This document shows positions 1 through 9,500 of a DNA stretch of 17,782 nt, in pieces. This DNA is from Scytalidium lignicola (lineage: Eukaryota > Ascomycota > Leotiomycetes). The translations under genes were made by a program, and so were the position numbers. The DNA is taken from NCBI GenBank assembly GCA_002812745.2, contig NCSJ02000553.1, forward strand, positions 1-17,782, in the 5' to 3' direction. A model generated the notes under the pieces. The model did no database searches and was not told where the DNA came from. It saw only the letters and a list, made by a program, of their open reading frames with translations. Each line of letters opens with the position of its first letter. Position 1 is the stretch's first letter.

Positions 1-204
1 TTTAAATATNAAACTTCTTAAGCATTTTACTAATAATTACAAAGATAAAGGAAAACAAATAACAGTTATAAGTATAAGTATTATAAGTATTTTTAAACAA
101 GAGTTATTATTACCAAGTTATAAAGAAGCTTAAACTAATATACTTAGTATAAGGATTTTTAAGAACCTTAGAATGTACTTAGAAAGGAATATTATTAAGG
201 AAGT
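1..204 (+). pseudogene. AT-rich flank, probable 5' part of element II
   Basis: This is AT-rich, stop-ridden sequence of the same texture as 8461 onward. Element I is bounded by GAAGT on both sides, so this stretch and 8466 onward were almost certainly contiguous before element I inserted. By position it would be the gag end of the older plus-strand element II. No motif can be read in it and no LTR is visible, so the gag assignment is inference from context. Base 10 is ambiguous. Confidence 0.4.
200..204. repeat. Left target-site duplication GAAGT
   Basis: The five bases GAAGT lie immediately before the TG that opens the left LTR. They are identical to the five bases after the CA that closes the right LTR. 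A 5-bp duplication is the usual size for Ty3/gypsy and Ty1/copia integrases. Confidence 0.87.
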
Positions 205-378
205 TGTTGCACAATGGGAATATTTTATGGGTGGTAAAAGCGATGATCTATTAAAGAGAGTGTGCTATGGCTTAATATAGCTATGAAAGCCTGATAAGTA
301 AGGATGTGGTGACTAAGCTAATGACTAAGCCTAGGAGAAAGCCTAAGGCTATGGTAACCTCATGGCAGCAGCGTAACA
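205..378 (-). repeat. Element I 3' LTR (left copy)
   Basis: This 174-bp repeat begins TGTTGCACAATGGG and ends GCAGCGTAACA on the plus strand. It aligns without gaps to 8287-8460 with 15 differences by my count, all transitions. Because the element is on the minus strand, this is its 3' LTR. If each C/T or G/A difference is read as deamination, only three derived changes lie in this copy against twelve in the right copy. Confidence 0.93.
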
Positions 379-395
379 TATGCCGCCACTTCTAA
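379..395 (-). other. Possible polypurine-tract region of element I
   Basis: In Ty3/gypsy elements the plus-strand primer lies just inside the 3' LTR. On the minus strand this segment reads TTAGAAGTGGCGGCATA, ending at the LTR. It is only moderately purine-rich, so the identification rests mainly on position. Confidence 0.3.
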
Positions 396-420
396 GATTC
401 CAATGCCCTCGATGGAAGCC

Positions 421-1756
421 CTAAGTAAAAGCCCTAATATAATAATTGTTTGTGATATGCCATTGCAAAGCCTATAATTCTATGGTTCTCATTCTTCCTC
501 GCCTTCCTCATTTGCTTGACTTGTAATCTTGTTCTTCTGCGATTGTTTGTTGTTATCTTCTTTCAACTATATCATCGATTATTGCCTTTATGGTTTTGTA
601 TAGTTGGTGTGCCAGTTGACTAGTACACGCTTCCTTGGTTTCCTCCTCATCGGTCTCCTCTTTGGGTTCTGCCTCTGCCTTTGCATTAGGTCCTGATGAG
701 TTTTCTGAGACAACGTGTAGGATAGCCATGGTTGGTTCTAGCCTGTGTTCGGAAGAGCTGTTTGAAGTGACTGAAATAGGGATTTTGGTTTTCTTAGAGG
801 GGGCCTTGGATGGTTCTGCTTAAGCTTTGCACTTTAGTTCAAAGAGTTGTGAGGTGATGACGTTCAAAGTAACTAAGCTACCTCTGTAGAATATATAATG
901 TTACCATTTAAAGTGGTCAAGAATTGTGTTTTAATTGTCTGGTAGAGTTGAGTATTGATTGATCTAGCAGAATAGGTAAGGTTAAACAATGAGTTGGAAG
1001 TCCTTCATAAATTAAAGGTAACTAGGGTAGTATATGAGAAAGGTATCTATGGACATCATAGGTAAGGTGTGCTTTGGTCATTTTGCTATGAGTTCTTTAA
1101 ACATAGTATTGTTGTTGACAATAGTAAGGTAAATTTTCGATGTGTTCTAGAGGATTAAATCTGGGTGCTCAACCTGGTAATACGTTTGGAAACTTCTGAA
1201 GGTCATAATAACATGAAAGAGTTGTTCAAGTACAAGCATATCAAATGATAAGTATAGAAAGCTAAGGTATCCCTAGGGGACTTCTTTGAATTTGGCTTCT
1301 TGAATAATTTTCAAGACTATTAAGTCTTTGACAAAAGATTTGTATCTTGTACCTTGGTAAGTGGATATATTAAAATCCTTATTAAAAGAAGTTTTCAACA
1401 ACTTAATATACTTTGTAAGGTTATCAAGCATTATGGTATTATAAAACTTAACAAAAAGTAAAATTTTACAGTATGCTCCTATGGTTAAGACAAACTCTAG
1501 CCTGCCAGAGGTATTATTATATCTTGTTACTATTAGCATGAGAAGGTAAAAGGCATCTACACTATATATGATGGTGGTTTGGTTTATAAATTTTCCTATG
1601 GCTGTCCAAGGTACGTTGTTGTGTTGAGGAGTAATTGATAGTAGATGAGATGATGAGGTTAGTTGTGATGGTGAAGTTGAAGTTGGTTGTGATAAGGAGG
1701 TTTGTGGTTGTGGAATGCGTTGATCAAGAGTAGACATGAATGTTGTTAACATTAGA
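421..1756 (-). pseudogene. Pol C-terminal extension after the chromodomain (element I), unknown function
   Basis: The reading frame of the chromodomain runs on without a shift through an ATG at 1752 to a TAG at 421-423, giving 443 further codons. The first 160 or so (1752-1273) are open. Beyond that about a dozen stops interrupt a frame that otherwise stays sensible, and most are one transition from Gln or Trp. Three parts are visible. The first is a Gln/Ser/Thr/Pro-rich stretch near 1640-1730. The second is a mixed hydrophobic middle including VPWTAIGKFINQTTIIYSVD. The third is an acidic tail near 600-700 with EAEPKEETDEEETKEA. I recognise no named domain. Most fungal gypsy Pol proteins end soon after the chromodomain, so this is either a fused extra domain or an appended host-derived segment. 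Confidence 0.6.
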
Positions 1757-1926
1757 CTGTTTTTGTAATCTTGTATGATTTCTTGACAGTTAAGGTATTT
1801 AAGAGGTTTCCATTGGTCATATTCAGGAGGCTAACCTTTCCATTGAACCAAGTACTGTGTAGAGTACTTTTGGCTAACTTTGATGACTTGTTTGTTTAAT
1901 ATTTGTGCTACTTCTTATTCAGGATC
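1757..1926 (-). pseudogene. Chromodomain at the end of element I integrase
   Basis: The translation contains YSTQYLVQWKG, one stop, then PPEYDQWKPLKYLNCQEII, preceded by EVAQILNKQ. This is the chromodomain pattern of a beta strand with YLVQWKG, an acidic loop with a conserved Trp, and a final helix. In chromoviruses the domain reads histone marks such as H3K9 methylation and steers integration to heterochromatin. The stop is TAG in the position usually held by Tyr or Trp after KG, consistent with a TGG to TAG change. The frame continues directly into the long tail. Confidence 0.85.
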
Positions 1927-3330
1927 TTCTTTAGTATTGTCTTTATTCTCTGTAAGGACTAGTCCTTGGAAGTCAGGGTGTGGTTGTTTGAATAGGTTGG
2001 TACTAGGTGTTGGAGCTAGCTCAAGTTGAGTTATGGAAAAAACAGGATGTATCTTCTAATGGTCAGGTATGTTAAGTTGATAGGCAAGATGGTTAATGTG
2101 TTTTATGATTTTGAATGGTTATGTATATTGTTGGCTAATCTTAGGATATTGTTTGTTGGATAACTCATAGCCTTGGTGTAAGTAGATCGACGTGTAGTCC
2201 CCTGGTTTTAAGAAGATAAGAAGGTGTTTTCGGTTGTAGTAATATTTTGCTGAAACATTCGCGAATTCCAAGGCCTTTTCAGCTTCAACACAGTTGAATT
2301 GCCGCTAAATGACTTCTTCGTTAGTGTTGGACTTGTTGATTGTGCTTAGGTTGATGGTGAAGTTAGGAGTGAATCTGTATACAAGTTCATTCAGGGTTTG
2401 TCCTGAGGTTGACTTAGTGTTATTATGTATAACTTGGATTTTTGGGAGAAATGTAAGCTATTGGTTAAGTTGTCCAAGTTCTAAGGTAGAGATATGGAAT
2501 TACAAGGCGATTTTGCACTGTTAGTTGGTTCTCTTGTTAGCTCCGTCAGTTTGTGGGTGGTATGCTGTGGAGTAGAGCAACGTGACACTTAGGTAGGTAA
2601 AGATGCGTTTCTAAAGAACCAAAAGGAATTTTCGATCTTGATCAGATATGATTACCTTGGGTATGCCTTAGTTAGTTATATATAAGTGCTTGATGAGTAT
2701 GTCCGCTTATTGTTCTGTTGACTAAGAGTCTTTCCCTGGAATAAAAGTAATTCTTTTGCTGAATTTGTCGGTGACACTTATGATGGCGTTGAATCCTTTG
2801 GATTCTGGTAGCCTTAGGATAAAGTCGATAGATATAATGTGAAAGGGCACTGGTGGTGATATAATGGGTTGTAATGATCCATAGGGTTTGTGTTGACAAG
2901 TCTGGTAAATCTGACACTCTCCACAGTGGCGGATGTACTCGCGCACTTCTTTAGCAAGGTGTTTGATATACTATGTAGAAGCTTGTTCTATGGTTCTTGC
3001 AACTCCTGGATGGCTTGCTTCTCCATAGGCGATTTTCAGAATCTGGCCTATCATGGGTTTTGGGATGTATAAACGATTGATTTCTCCTTGGTGTCAAATG
3101 AGTCCTTTGTGTACTTGGAAGGGTAAGTCTGCCAGGTCCTTTAGGGTATTGTTTTTTTCAATTTGCGTTATGATTCTGACGTAAGTAGGATCCTTGGTGT
3201 AGCCATCCTTCAGTTGTTTCTTGAAATCCTCAGACATTTCCGCCATAATGCAAAGGTAGGCGAAATCTAGTTCTGCGGACTTGGTGAATTGATTAACAGG
3301 TTTTGTAGTTGCTAAACGTGAAAGGGTATT
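1927..3330 (-). pseudogene. Integrase of element I (zinc-binding and DDE core)
   Basis: The integrase joins cDNA ends to the host chromosome. The N-terminal zinc motif is readable as EASHPGVART followed by YIRHCGECQIYQ, with the Cys pair intact. The core begins near 2850 with HIISIDFILRLPESK, carrying the first catalytic Asp. The second Asp is in IISDQDRKF near 2635. The third residue should be the Glu of a TDG-x-SERTN motif, but the codons at 2521-2565 read HPQTDGANKRTN. The Glu is Lys (AAG at 2533-2535), one G-to-A change on the coding strand. The GPY/F-like region follows (LKPGDYTSIYLHQGYELS, near 2180), then YQLNIPDH. Several stops interrupt the frame. This copy cannot be catalytic. Confidence 0.9.
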
Positions 3331-4100
3331 TGGTACAGTGTGTGATTTCCCTGGCTTGTGTATAAGTTCAACTTCGAAGCGTTGAATAAACTCTGAGGCA
3401 TGGACTAGATGTAAATTGGACTTTTCTGCTGATGATGTGTGTAAGGAGCTTTGCTTGATGATGTTAATAACAGTTCCATGGTCTGTATAAATGTGTGCTG
3501 GAAGACACTTGGATGATTCTACTAGGTGGTAGACTTTTTGTAGTACCTAAACAATTCTAGCTATTTCCAGCTTTGTTAGCCAGTAGTTTCTCTTTGGGGT
3601 TGTTAAGGTTCTGCTTAGAAAGAGAATGGGTTTGATATTATTTCGTTTAGGATAGGTTTTATCTTTGGGATCAATGTAGTCATTGCCCTTTACATGGTAT
3701 GCTATTGCTCTAAATCTGTGTTCCTTGGACGTGTCCAAGTCGATGTATAGCCGTTGGTTTGGGTTCGGGTGTATTAGGTAGGTAGGTTTTGATAGAAGGC
3801 TTTGGAGTGTTTTGAATGCTGTGACTTCTTTGGTAGTAGGAGTAAGGATGCTTGTTTTGCTCGTGTATCTACTTTGTGCTCTGCTTGCTGGAGTATTCTT
3901 TAATAGTAACACCTTCCTCTGCTGTAATGGTTTTACTATGGCTGAGTACCATGGTATGTACTGGTGTAGCCATCTTGTGAGACTTAGGTATGTTTTGAGA
4001 GCTTTGAGGGTAGTTGGGAAAGACAGCTTAGAAATAGCTTTTAGCTTGTCTGCGGCGGTGCTGAGACTTAGAGAGTCTACATGTTGACTTAACAAGTGTA
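3331..4100 (-). pseudogene. RT connection and RNase H of element I
   Basis: RNase H removes the RNA strand after reverse transcription. Starting at the left end of RT, the frame reads HVDSLSLSTAADKLKAISKL and TYLSLTRWLHQYIPWYSAIV, the usual end of RT and connection. Next come LYIDLDTSKEHRFRAIAYHV with the first RNase H Asp kept, then FLSRTLTTPKRNYW, IYTDHGTVINIIKQ and HTVPNTLSRLATTKP. The last matches the VPDALSRL motif with Asp changed to Asn. About 180 codons from 4095 to 3547 are open, which makes it one of the best preserved parts of the element. Confidence 0.88.
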
Positions 4101-4699
4101 CTGTAGGAAATCTTAGGAAGGTCTTGGAGGGTTTGATATGTATGCCTACATGTAGGAATAATCAAAAGATTTGTTTGAGGTGAGATATATGTTCGGCTAA
4201 GGAGTTTGAATATATAATAATGTTGTTGATGTATGCCTTGGCAAAATTGTATTGTTGTAAAATTCTGTCAATTTGACGTTGGATATAACTAGGTGAGTTT
4301 TTGTATCCTATAACCGTAACATTGAAATGTTCTTGCTCTTGGTGGGAAATCACAGTCAGCTTAGGATGATTGTGTTCTGCGACGAGTTATTAATAGAAAA
4401 AACTTGCATAATCGATGACTGAAATGTACTTAGCTCCTTGGACTGCGTTGATGATATTAGCCTGGAGTGGTATAGGGTAAATGTCAGGTAAAACCATCTG
4501 GTTTAATATGCGGAGGTCTACTATGACACAGCCCTTCTGTTCTCCTGAAGGGAGCTTTCTTTATACTACAAATACTGGAAAGGAGAATGGCGTAGGTTGT
4601 GTGGACTATTCTATATGGCCTTGGCTATGTAGTTTGTCGAAGGTCTCATCCACTAGTTCTTGATCCTTCTGTTCTAATGAGTAAACCTTGGAGGCTTTG
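4101..4699 (-). pseudogene. Reverse transcriptase of element I, YVDD changed to YINN
   Basis: RT copies the genomic RNA into cDNA. The frame gives PFSFPVFVV, a stop, RKLPSGEQKGCVIVDLRILN, YPIPLQANIINAVQGAKYIS, VIDYASFFY, two stops, and FNVTVIGYKNSPSYIQRQID. This is the expected order of fingers and palm motifs. The catalytic YVDD box at 4222-4233 reads YINN, with both Asp codons now AAC, each a G-to-A change on the coding strand. The other palm Asp (VIDYASF) survives. The stops correspond to the Trp of VVWRKLPSGE and the Gln-Trp pair after FFY in related fungal elements. RT is dead in this copy. Confidence 0.92.
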
Positions 4700-5700
4700 G
4701 TAGATATGCATGATTCCCAATCAGAACATAGAGGTATTTGAAGTTATTCTTCCTCTAGTATCTTCACAAACAAGCTTGAATCTTATTATATAATGTAATA
4801 CTGGTTGGCGACCTTGGTTAGTTGTGTGACTATATTACTTCCTGGTTGTCCATAAATGGTGATTCTATTAGGCAAGACAGTTTCTGTTGTAGGATGCTGA
4901 CTGGGTTCTGCTGTTGCTAAACAGGTAGCAGTCAAGCAGCTTATGATGATGGAACATACTTATCCTGGTTGCTGTTTAAGTAGGCGTTTAGCCATCTTGA
5001 TAAGATGAATTAAGGTTCCTTGAAATACAATGGTTACCAAGGTATGTTCGCATTCTAATTCTTACAAGGAGTTTAACCTGGTGTTGTGGTGTATTTTAAC
5101 CGCTTGGTTAGAGTAATTGTGGACTAAGACTACAGGTGTGGTTGTGTTTAAAACTTAGGTGTATGTGGCCAGGTAAGCTGTTTCGTCTGGTTCGAAGATG
5201 TAATCATGGTCTGTCTGAATTGCCTGGTGGATGGGTATTGCAACTACAGCATTTGGTGGTACTAGTGTGGTTGATCTTGTATGTACAAGTTTGGCTTGAA
5301 GTCCTCTATGATGTTTTACAATCACGTTTGTTAAGATGTTGTAAGAGCCTATATAAAGTTGACGTTTTCCAAGGTCTAGGATCATTTGCTCTGGTGTTAT
5401 GATATCTATGTTAATAAGTATATTGGCTTGAAGGTCATTTACAAGATAGACTTCTTTATGTATTATTGCCTTTGCTGGTTTTAAAGTTTCCAGTTTAATG
5501 CCAGGAAAGTATATATTAATTATCATATATTCTAAGGACTTATAAGAATTGCTTGTTATACCTTGGACTATAAGTAGCATTGCTATGGTGTGGATATCAA
5601 GTTTATCCTCAAGTTGTTAAAGGAAGAATACTCAATCTGCTAGTATAGCTGAACAACTGTTATTTAAGCAAATGAAAGTTAGATTTGCACCTCTGGTTAA
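4700..5700 (-). pseudogene. Retropepsin-like protease and linker to RT (element I)
   Basis: An aspartic protease would cut Gag-Pol. The active-site region reads CLNNSCSAILAD at about 5675-5640. The motif expected there is Asp-x-Gly, and the codons AAT AAC AGT at 5664-5656 give Asn-Asn-Ser, so both the catalytic Asp and the Gly are lost. Downstream 5580-5155 is open, with YLVNDLQANILINIDIITPE and GKRQLYIGSYNILTNV as the protease fold, then VPPNAVVAIPIHQ and DYIFEPDE. A linker with VNQ-like and CSDWESC segments leads to DETFDKLHSQGHIE just before RT. Gag and protease appear to be in one frame with no separating stop-start. Confidence 0.8.
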
Positions 5701-7650
5701 GCATATCTGTGCTTTAGCATAAGTAAAGCTACGGTAGCCCATGCTAGTGCTGATATATAGTGATGAGGTAGTTGACTTCTTTTCCTTGAGGTTTGTCAGT
5801 GTAGCAAGGAGACTGGCTGCTGGTGGTTGAACAGGTTCTGATTTAAGTGTGATTGCTTTAGGACATAAGGGAAGATGTTTAAAGAGTTTATTGTGAGATG
5901 TAAATGATTGGTGATAATGGTTGTAACCAAGCTATTGTGAAGTGACTACTGGCTTGGGTTTAGCCGTGAAGTAAGCTGTCGTAAGACTTAAGGCTGACGG
6001 CATAACATGTAATGCCATGGAAAGATTAGTGTCTATATTATCTTCTTCAGCATTAGCTTCAGGTTCTTCATAAGGATTATAATTATCTGGTTTGTATAAT
6101 GTATTACCTTCTGATTCATATATATAAAGGTTATATGAATCTTACTGTTGATTGTTATTAGAGTAACTTGTTGGCTTTACTACAGGTTCCTCTGGTCCTG
6201 TTATATATACTCTTTGGCCAACATTTGGAGGCTTGGACTATAGTATGCTTAGTCCGTTTGAAGGACTTACAGTAATTTAAAATTGATATTGTAATGATAA
6301 GGCTAGTTAACAAGGCATGTTGGGGTTTTGATTATGGAACTAGTAAGAAGTCTAATGTTGTAGTTGGTTAGTATTATACTGATTAATATGTTGAGTAACC
6401 TAGTTTAAAGAAGGTTTATTCTGAAAATTTGAAAAATTATCATTCTTGCCTTGATTGAATGTAAATCCTTGACCTCTGGGAACATAGGCAGGATTTCTCA
6501 TTAAAGCTTGATTAAAAGATTGATTAGCAAAACGTAATGCTTAGTTTTGAGGGTAATAAGGAAACGATTGTAGTTGAAAATTCGATGACTTATTGTACTG
6601 CTGTTGGAATGTTGGTCAGTATAGGAAAGCTTGCCTAAGAGAATATTTATCAAACTAGTTAGATTGCTAACTTTAGAGTATAGTTGTGAATTACTCCAAG
6701 GTGGTAGTTTTAGGGGGTTCTGGTATGTTTGTATGTAAGGCTAGGTCAAGTTTCATCCAGGCTTGGATGATAAGTCCAAACCTTGTATTATCATCGGCTA
6801 CTAGAGTATGTCCACAAGCCTTGACTGCTACTTTTAAGGTTGCTAGATATTCAGTAGTTGACCGACGGTTATAGCAGTTGTTTATAATGTATTTGGTTAA
6901 CTTGTATTTGATGAATACTTTTGATGGTGAGGGTTGAAATCAAGCTTCCAAGGCTGTATAGTATGTGGTCAGGCCTACTATACTGATTAAGCCAACTCTG
7001 TGGACATCATCTAAAGAGTTCTACTATTGTTCAGCATCTCTACAAAAGCATGAATTTAACATTCCTTTAATTTAAACTTCATCCTTAGTAGATGTAAAAG
7101 CTTTAATCCGATTAGTAAATGAGAAGACATTCTAGTAGTATGTTCTGCTGTCTTTTTCAACAACATCAGCGTCTAACCATTCATAGTCCTTAAGTATGTT
7201 TGAATAGAAGTATCCTAAATCAGCAGCCTTTAGAGTTAGTTGTTGAGCAGCTGAAGCTATGTTTCTAATGATTTCAACTATTTGCTATAGTTCTTCAGGG
7301 TTAAATCCTAGTATTATGGTAGTATTTTGTTGTTCCTTAGGTAACTCTGAAGATTGCCTGTATTCTAGAAAAGGCAAAGGATGTTGTTCAAACTCCTTGG
7401 CAATTGATTCTGGTGATTTAGTCGATAGTGAGGAAGAAGTCCAAGGTAGTAGGGGAGGAGTCAAAACTTCCACTAGTGGTGAGGAGAGGGAAGGCAAGGT
7501 TGGGTCTGATGGAGGGGAGGATAGTATGATTTCTTCATTAGTTCCTAGGTTAGGTACAGTAAGTAATTACTCCTCTTGTGTTATTACAGTATTTTCTGTA
7601 GGGTTTTGGGCTGAATTTACTACACCATCCACTTCTACACCTTAAGTTTG
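5701..7650 (-). pseudogene. Gag of element I
   Basis: Gag builds the virus-like particle. The minus-strand reading starts near 7640 in a Ser/Pro-rich region (SSPLVEVLTPPLLPWTSSSL). It continues through LGYFYSNI, VVEKDSRTYY and SFTNRIKAFTSTKDE, then LDDVHRVGLISIVGLTTYY, STTEYLATLKVAVKACGHTL, FGLIIQAWMKLDLALH and PEPPKTTTLE, a helical capsid-like pattern known from fungal gypsy Gags. A Gln/Asn-rich stretch with VPRGQGFTFNQGKNDNFSNF follows at about 6480-6410. No CCHC zinc knuckle is visible between there and the protease. Several stops are present. The true start codon cannot be fixed because the 5' end is mutated. Confidence 0.75.
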
Positions 7651-8267
7651 AGCAACTAGCAATAAGAAAAGTAGTATGATTGGTTTAGGCTGCAACTGTT
7701 CTTACTTGGTTATAACTGAATTGGGTATAATTTATATGCAGCTCTGTTATAAAGGTAAACTAGGAAAATCAAGAGCTGCCAAAGTTGAGTATGAAAATAT
7801 TCCTAGGTTGAGTTGGAAAGGAGTTATCAAGTCTGAATTACCTAGGCTTGTTAGAGCTAAGAGAATAGGTATAGGCGGATTGGGAATTGAGTTTGAAGGG
7901 TTCGTAAGAGCAGTAAGGCTTATGGCTTTTTCGAGACACCAGATCGCAGTATATAATTGCTTTTTTGAAGTTATTCACTTAATAGGATAAGCTAATGTTG
8001 AAGACTTAATTTCTCAGTGATATAATGACAAGGTCTTTATCCAATTGATCTCTGCTAGATAATGCTCTAATATCTTTATAGTAAATGGATGATTGGATTC
8101 TTTGAATTAGTGAAGATGTTCAGCAAGTATCACTGAGTCTAAGAGCATAGAAAAAACATATCAAGAAGGCCTTGTAACCCTAAAATAGTAGGATCTGGTA
8201 AAGCTTATAATAATGCTTTAGGCTACCTAGTGATCCTGGCCAACTACATTAACTGGCTGATCAAAAC
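7651..8267 (-). other. Leader (5' untranslated region) of element I
   Basis: About 600 bp lie between the primer-binding region and the first convincing gag residues. The minus strand has short open stretches, such as one with TSLGNSDLITPFQLNLGIFS, that might be the N-terminus of Gag, but stops and the lack of a clear ATG leave this open. Plus-strand open frames here have no supporting features. Confidence 0.45.
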
Positions 8268-8283
8268 GTTGGCATTATTACCA
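8268..8283 (-). other. Candidate primer-binding site of element I
   Basis: Reading on the minus strand, the 5' LTR is followed by AAA and then TGGTAATAATGCCAAC. A site beginning TGG close behind the LTR is what pairs with the CCA end of a tRNA primer. I could not match it to a particular tRNA, and a self-priming mechanism is not excluded. Confidence 0.4.
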
Positions 8284-8286
8284 TTT

Positions 8287-8460
8287 TGTTGTATAATGAG
8301 AATATTTTATGAGTAGTAAAAGTAATGATCTATTAAAGAGAATGTGCTATAGCTTAATATAACCATGAAAGCCTGATAAGTAAGGATGTGATGACTAAGC
8401 TAATGACTAAGCCTAGGAGAAAGCCTAAGGCCATGATAACCCCATGGCAGCAGCGTAACA
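8287..8460 (-). repeat. Element I 5' LTR (right copy)
   Basis: This is the 174-bp partner of 205-378, beginning TGTTGTATAATGAG and ending GCAGCGTAACA on the plus strand. It differs from the left LTR at 15 sites, all transitions, and carries twelve of the fifteen inferred C-to-T or G-to-A changes. As the 5' LTR it would have held the promoter of element I. Confidence 0.93.
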
Positions 8461-8465
8461 GAAGT
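8461..8465. repeat. Right target-site duplication GAAGT
   Basis: The five bases following the right LTR repeat the GAAGT found before the left LTR. They confirm both ends of element I. Confidence 0.87.
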
Positions 8466-9180
8466 ACTTGATGTTAAAGAATAATTCTAATTAAGAATAT
8501 ATTATTAGATCAAAATCCAGTATTTAAGATATTAAAGGATTATACACCTTTTAAGAAGAAGTAATAACAAAATCTTTTGATAAGAGATTAAGATAACTAA
8601 TGAATTATATTATGATTAGGATAACTTAGTGTTAATTACTAAAAGAAGTTATAAAACTATTATGTTTACTCAAAGTAAACTATAATTATAAGAAGTAATA
8701 TTAAGATTATCTAAGATTAGTAAATAAGATTATTTGTTAAAATTCAACTAATGAATATTAAATAAGAAAACCTTCAATTAATTTATTTAAAAGAAATATA
8801 ACTTATTAATAAGAACTTAAGTATTTAAGCATAAGATAAGTAATAATGTCTTAAGTAAAGAGAATCTACAAGTAAAAAGTATTAGATAAATATTAAGATC
8901 TGTTATAAACTACTAAGCAAGAGTATAAGAGGAATCAGATAAGTTTCTAGATCTTAAAGCAAAAGTAATAATTCTAAGTATCAATAAGGNAAAATGTTGA
9001 AGAAATCTAGGAATTAACCTTAAGAATTATAGAAAATAAAGTAAAGGAAGAGTAATAAAGAAGTTAATTATAATTACTAGACTTAGTAAATAGTTAAGGA
9101 TAAACTACTGATAATATAAAAAAAGAGAATGATTAAAGAATTAAGACTTAGAGCTTTTAACAAGAACATGTTATTTTTAG
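8466..9180 (+). pseudogene. Probable gag region of element II
   Basis: About 700 bp of AT-rich sequence precede the protease, where gag should be. Stops are frequent in all three plus frames and no capsid motif can be read with confidence. A Lys/Arg-rich stretch near 8900-8940 with a single Cys could be the ruin of a zinc knuckle, but the spacing does not fit well. Base 8990 is ambiguous. The assignment rests on position only. Confidence 0.35.
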
Positions 9181-9500
9181 AAGTTAAAATAACCAGATAA
9201 AAGGTTAAAGCATTAATAAATTCTGAAGTTATAAGAAATTTCATAATGTTAAATATAATAATGAAATTAAATATAAATACTCAAGTTAAAGATTATAATT
9301 ATTTAATTAGATTTGTAAATAGTTTTCTTATAACAAGAAATGTTAAAGTAGAAATTAAACTAATAATTATGAAGGTTAAGGCTAGTTATTAAGAAAAAAT
9401 AATATTTGATATAACTTATATTAAGAACTTTAAGATAATCTTAAGAATATCTTGAATATAAAAAAAACAATCTAAGGATTGACTAATAAGAAGAGATTAT
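9181..9500 (+). pseudogene. Protease of element II
   Basis: The frame around 9204-9245 reads VKALINSEVIRNFI. This matches the fungal gypsy protease motif ALIDSGATRNFI with Asp to Asn (AAT at 9219-9221), Gly to Glu and two further transitions. Downstream, KLNINTQVKDYNYLIRFVNS and ASY, a stop, EKIIFDITYIKNFKIIL keep the protease fold pattern, ending in an ILGIPWL-like segment as ILRIS. The active site is lost. Confidence 0.75.

Larger units (their letters stand above)
205..8460 (-). mobile_element. Element I: complete, degenerate Ty3/gypsy chromovirus
   Basis: This is a full-length LTR retrotransposon of 8256 bp on the minus strand, with two 174-bp LTRs that start TG and end CA, flanked by GAAGT duplications. 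Reading leftwards from 8286 the order is leader, gag, protease, RT, RNase H, integrase, chromodomain and a long C-terminal tail. The order RT-RNase H-integrase defines Ty3/gypsy, and the chromodomain places it among chromoviruses. Bases 5221-5280 are 28/60 GC against 14/60 at 9001-9060, so it is less degraded than its surroundings and probably the most recent insertion. It has many in-frame stops, and the catalytic residues of protease, RT and integrase are mutated, so it cannot move on its own. Confidence 0.93.

Noticed and set aside
635..823. Plus-strand open frame of 62 codons, Ser/Leu-rich
   Set aside because: It lies opposite the acidic tail of the element I Pol extension. Its composition is what an antisense reading of Glu/Lys/Ser codons gives, and it has no motif.
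7259..7990. Two plus-strand open frames of 128 and 104 codons opposite gag and leader of element I
   Set aside because: They are antisense to recognisable Gag in the first case and to leader in the second. They show no zinc cluster, domain or repeated occurrence, unlike the antisense ORF of elements III/IV.
205..8460. Strand-asymmetric, APOBEC-like G-to-A hypermutation of the element cDNA
   Set aside because: The catalytic losses are G-to-A on the coding strand, but the LTR differences are mainly C-to-T on that strand and several stops come from CAG or CAA. Both strands are hit, so a one-strand process is not supported.
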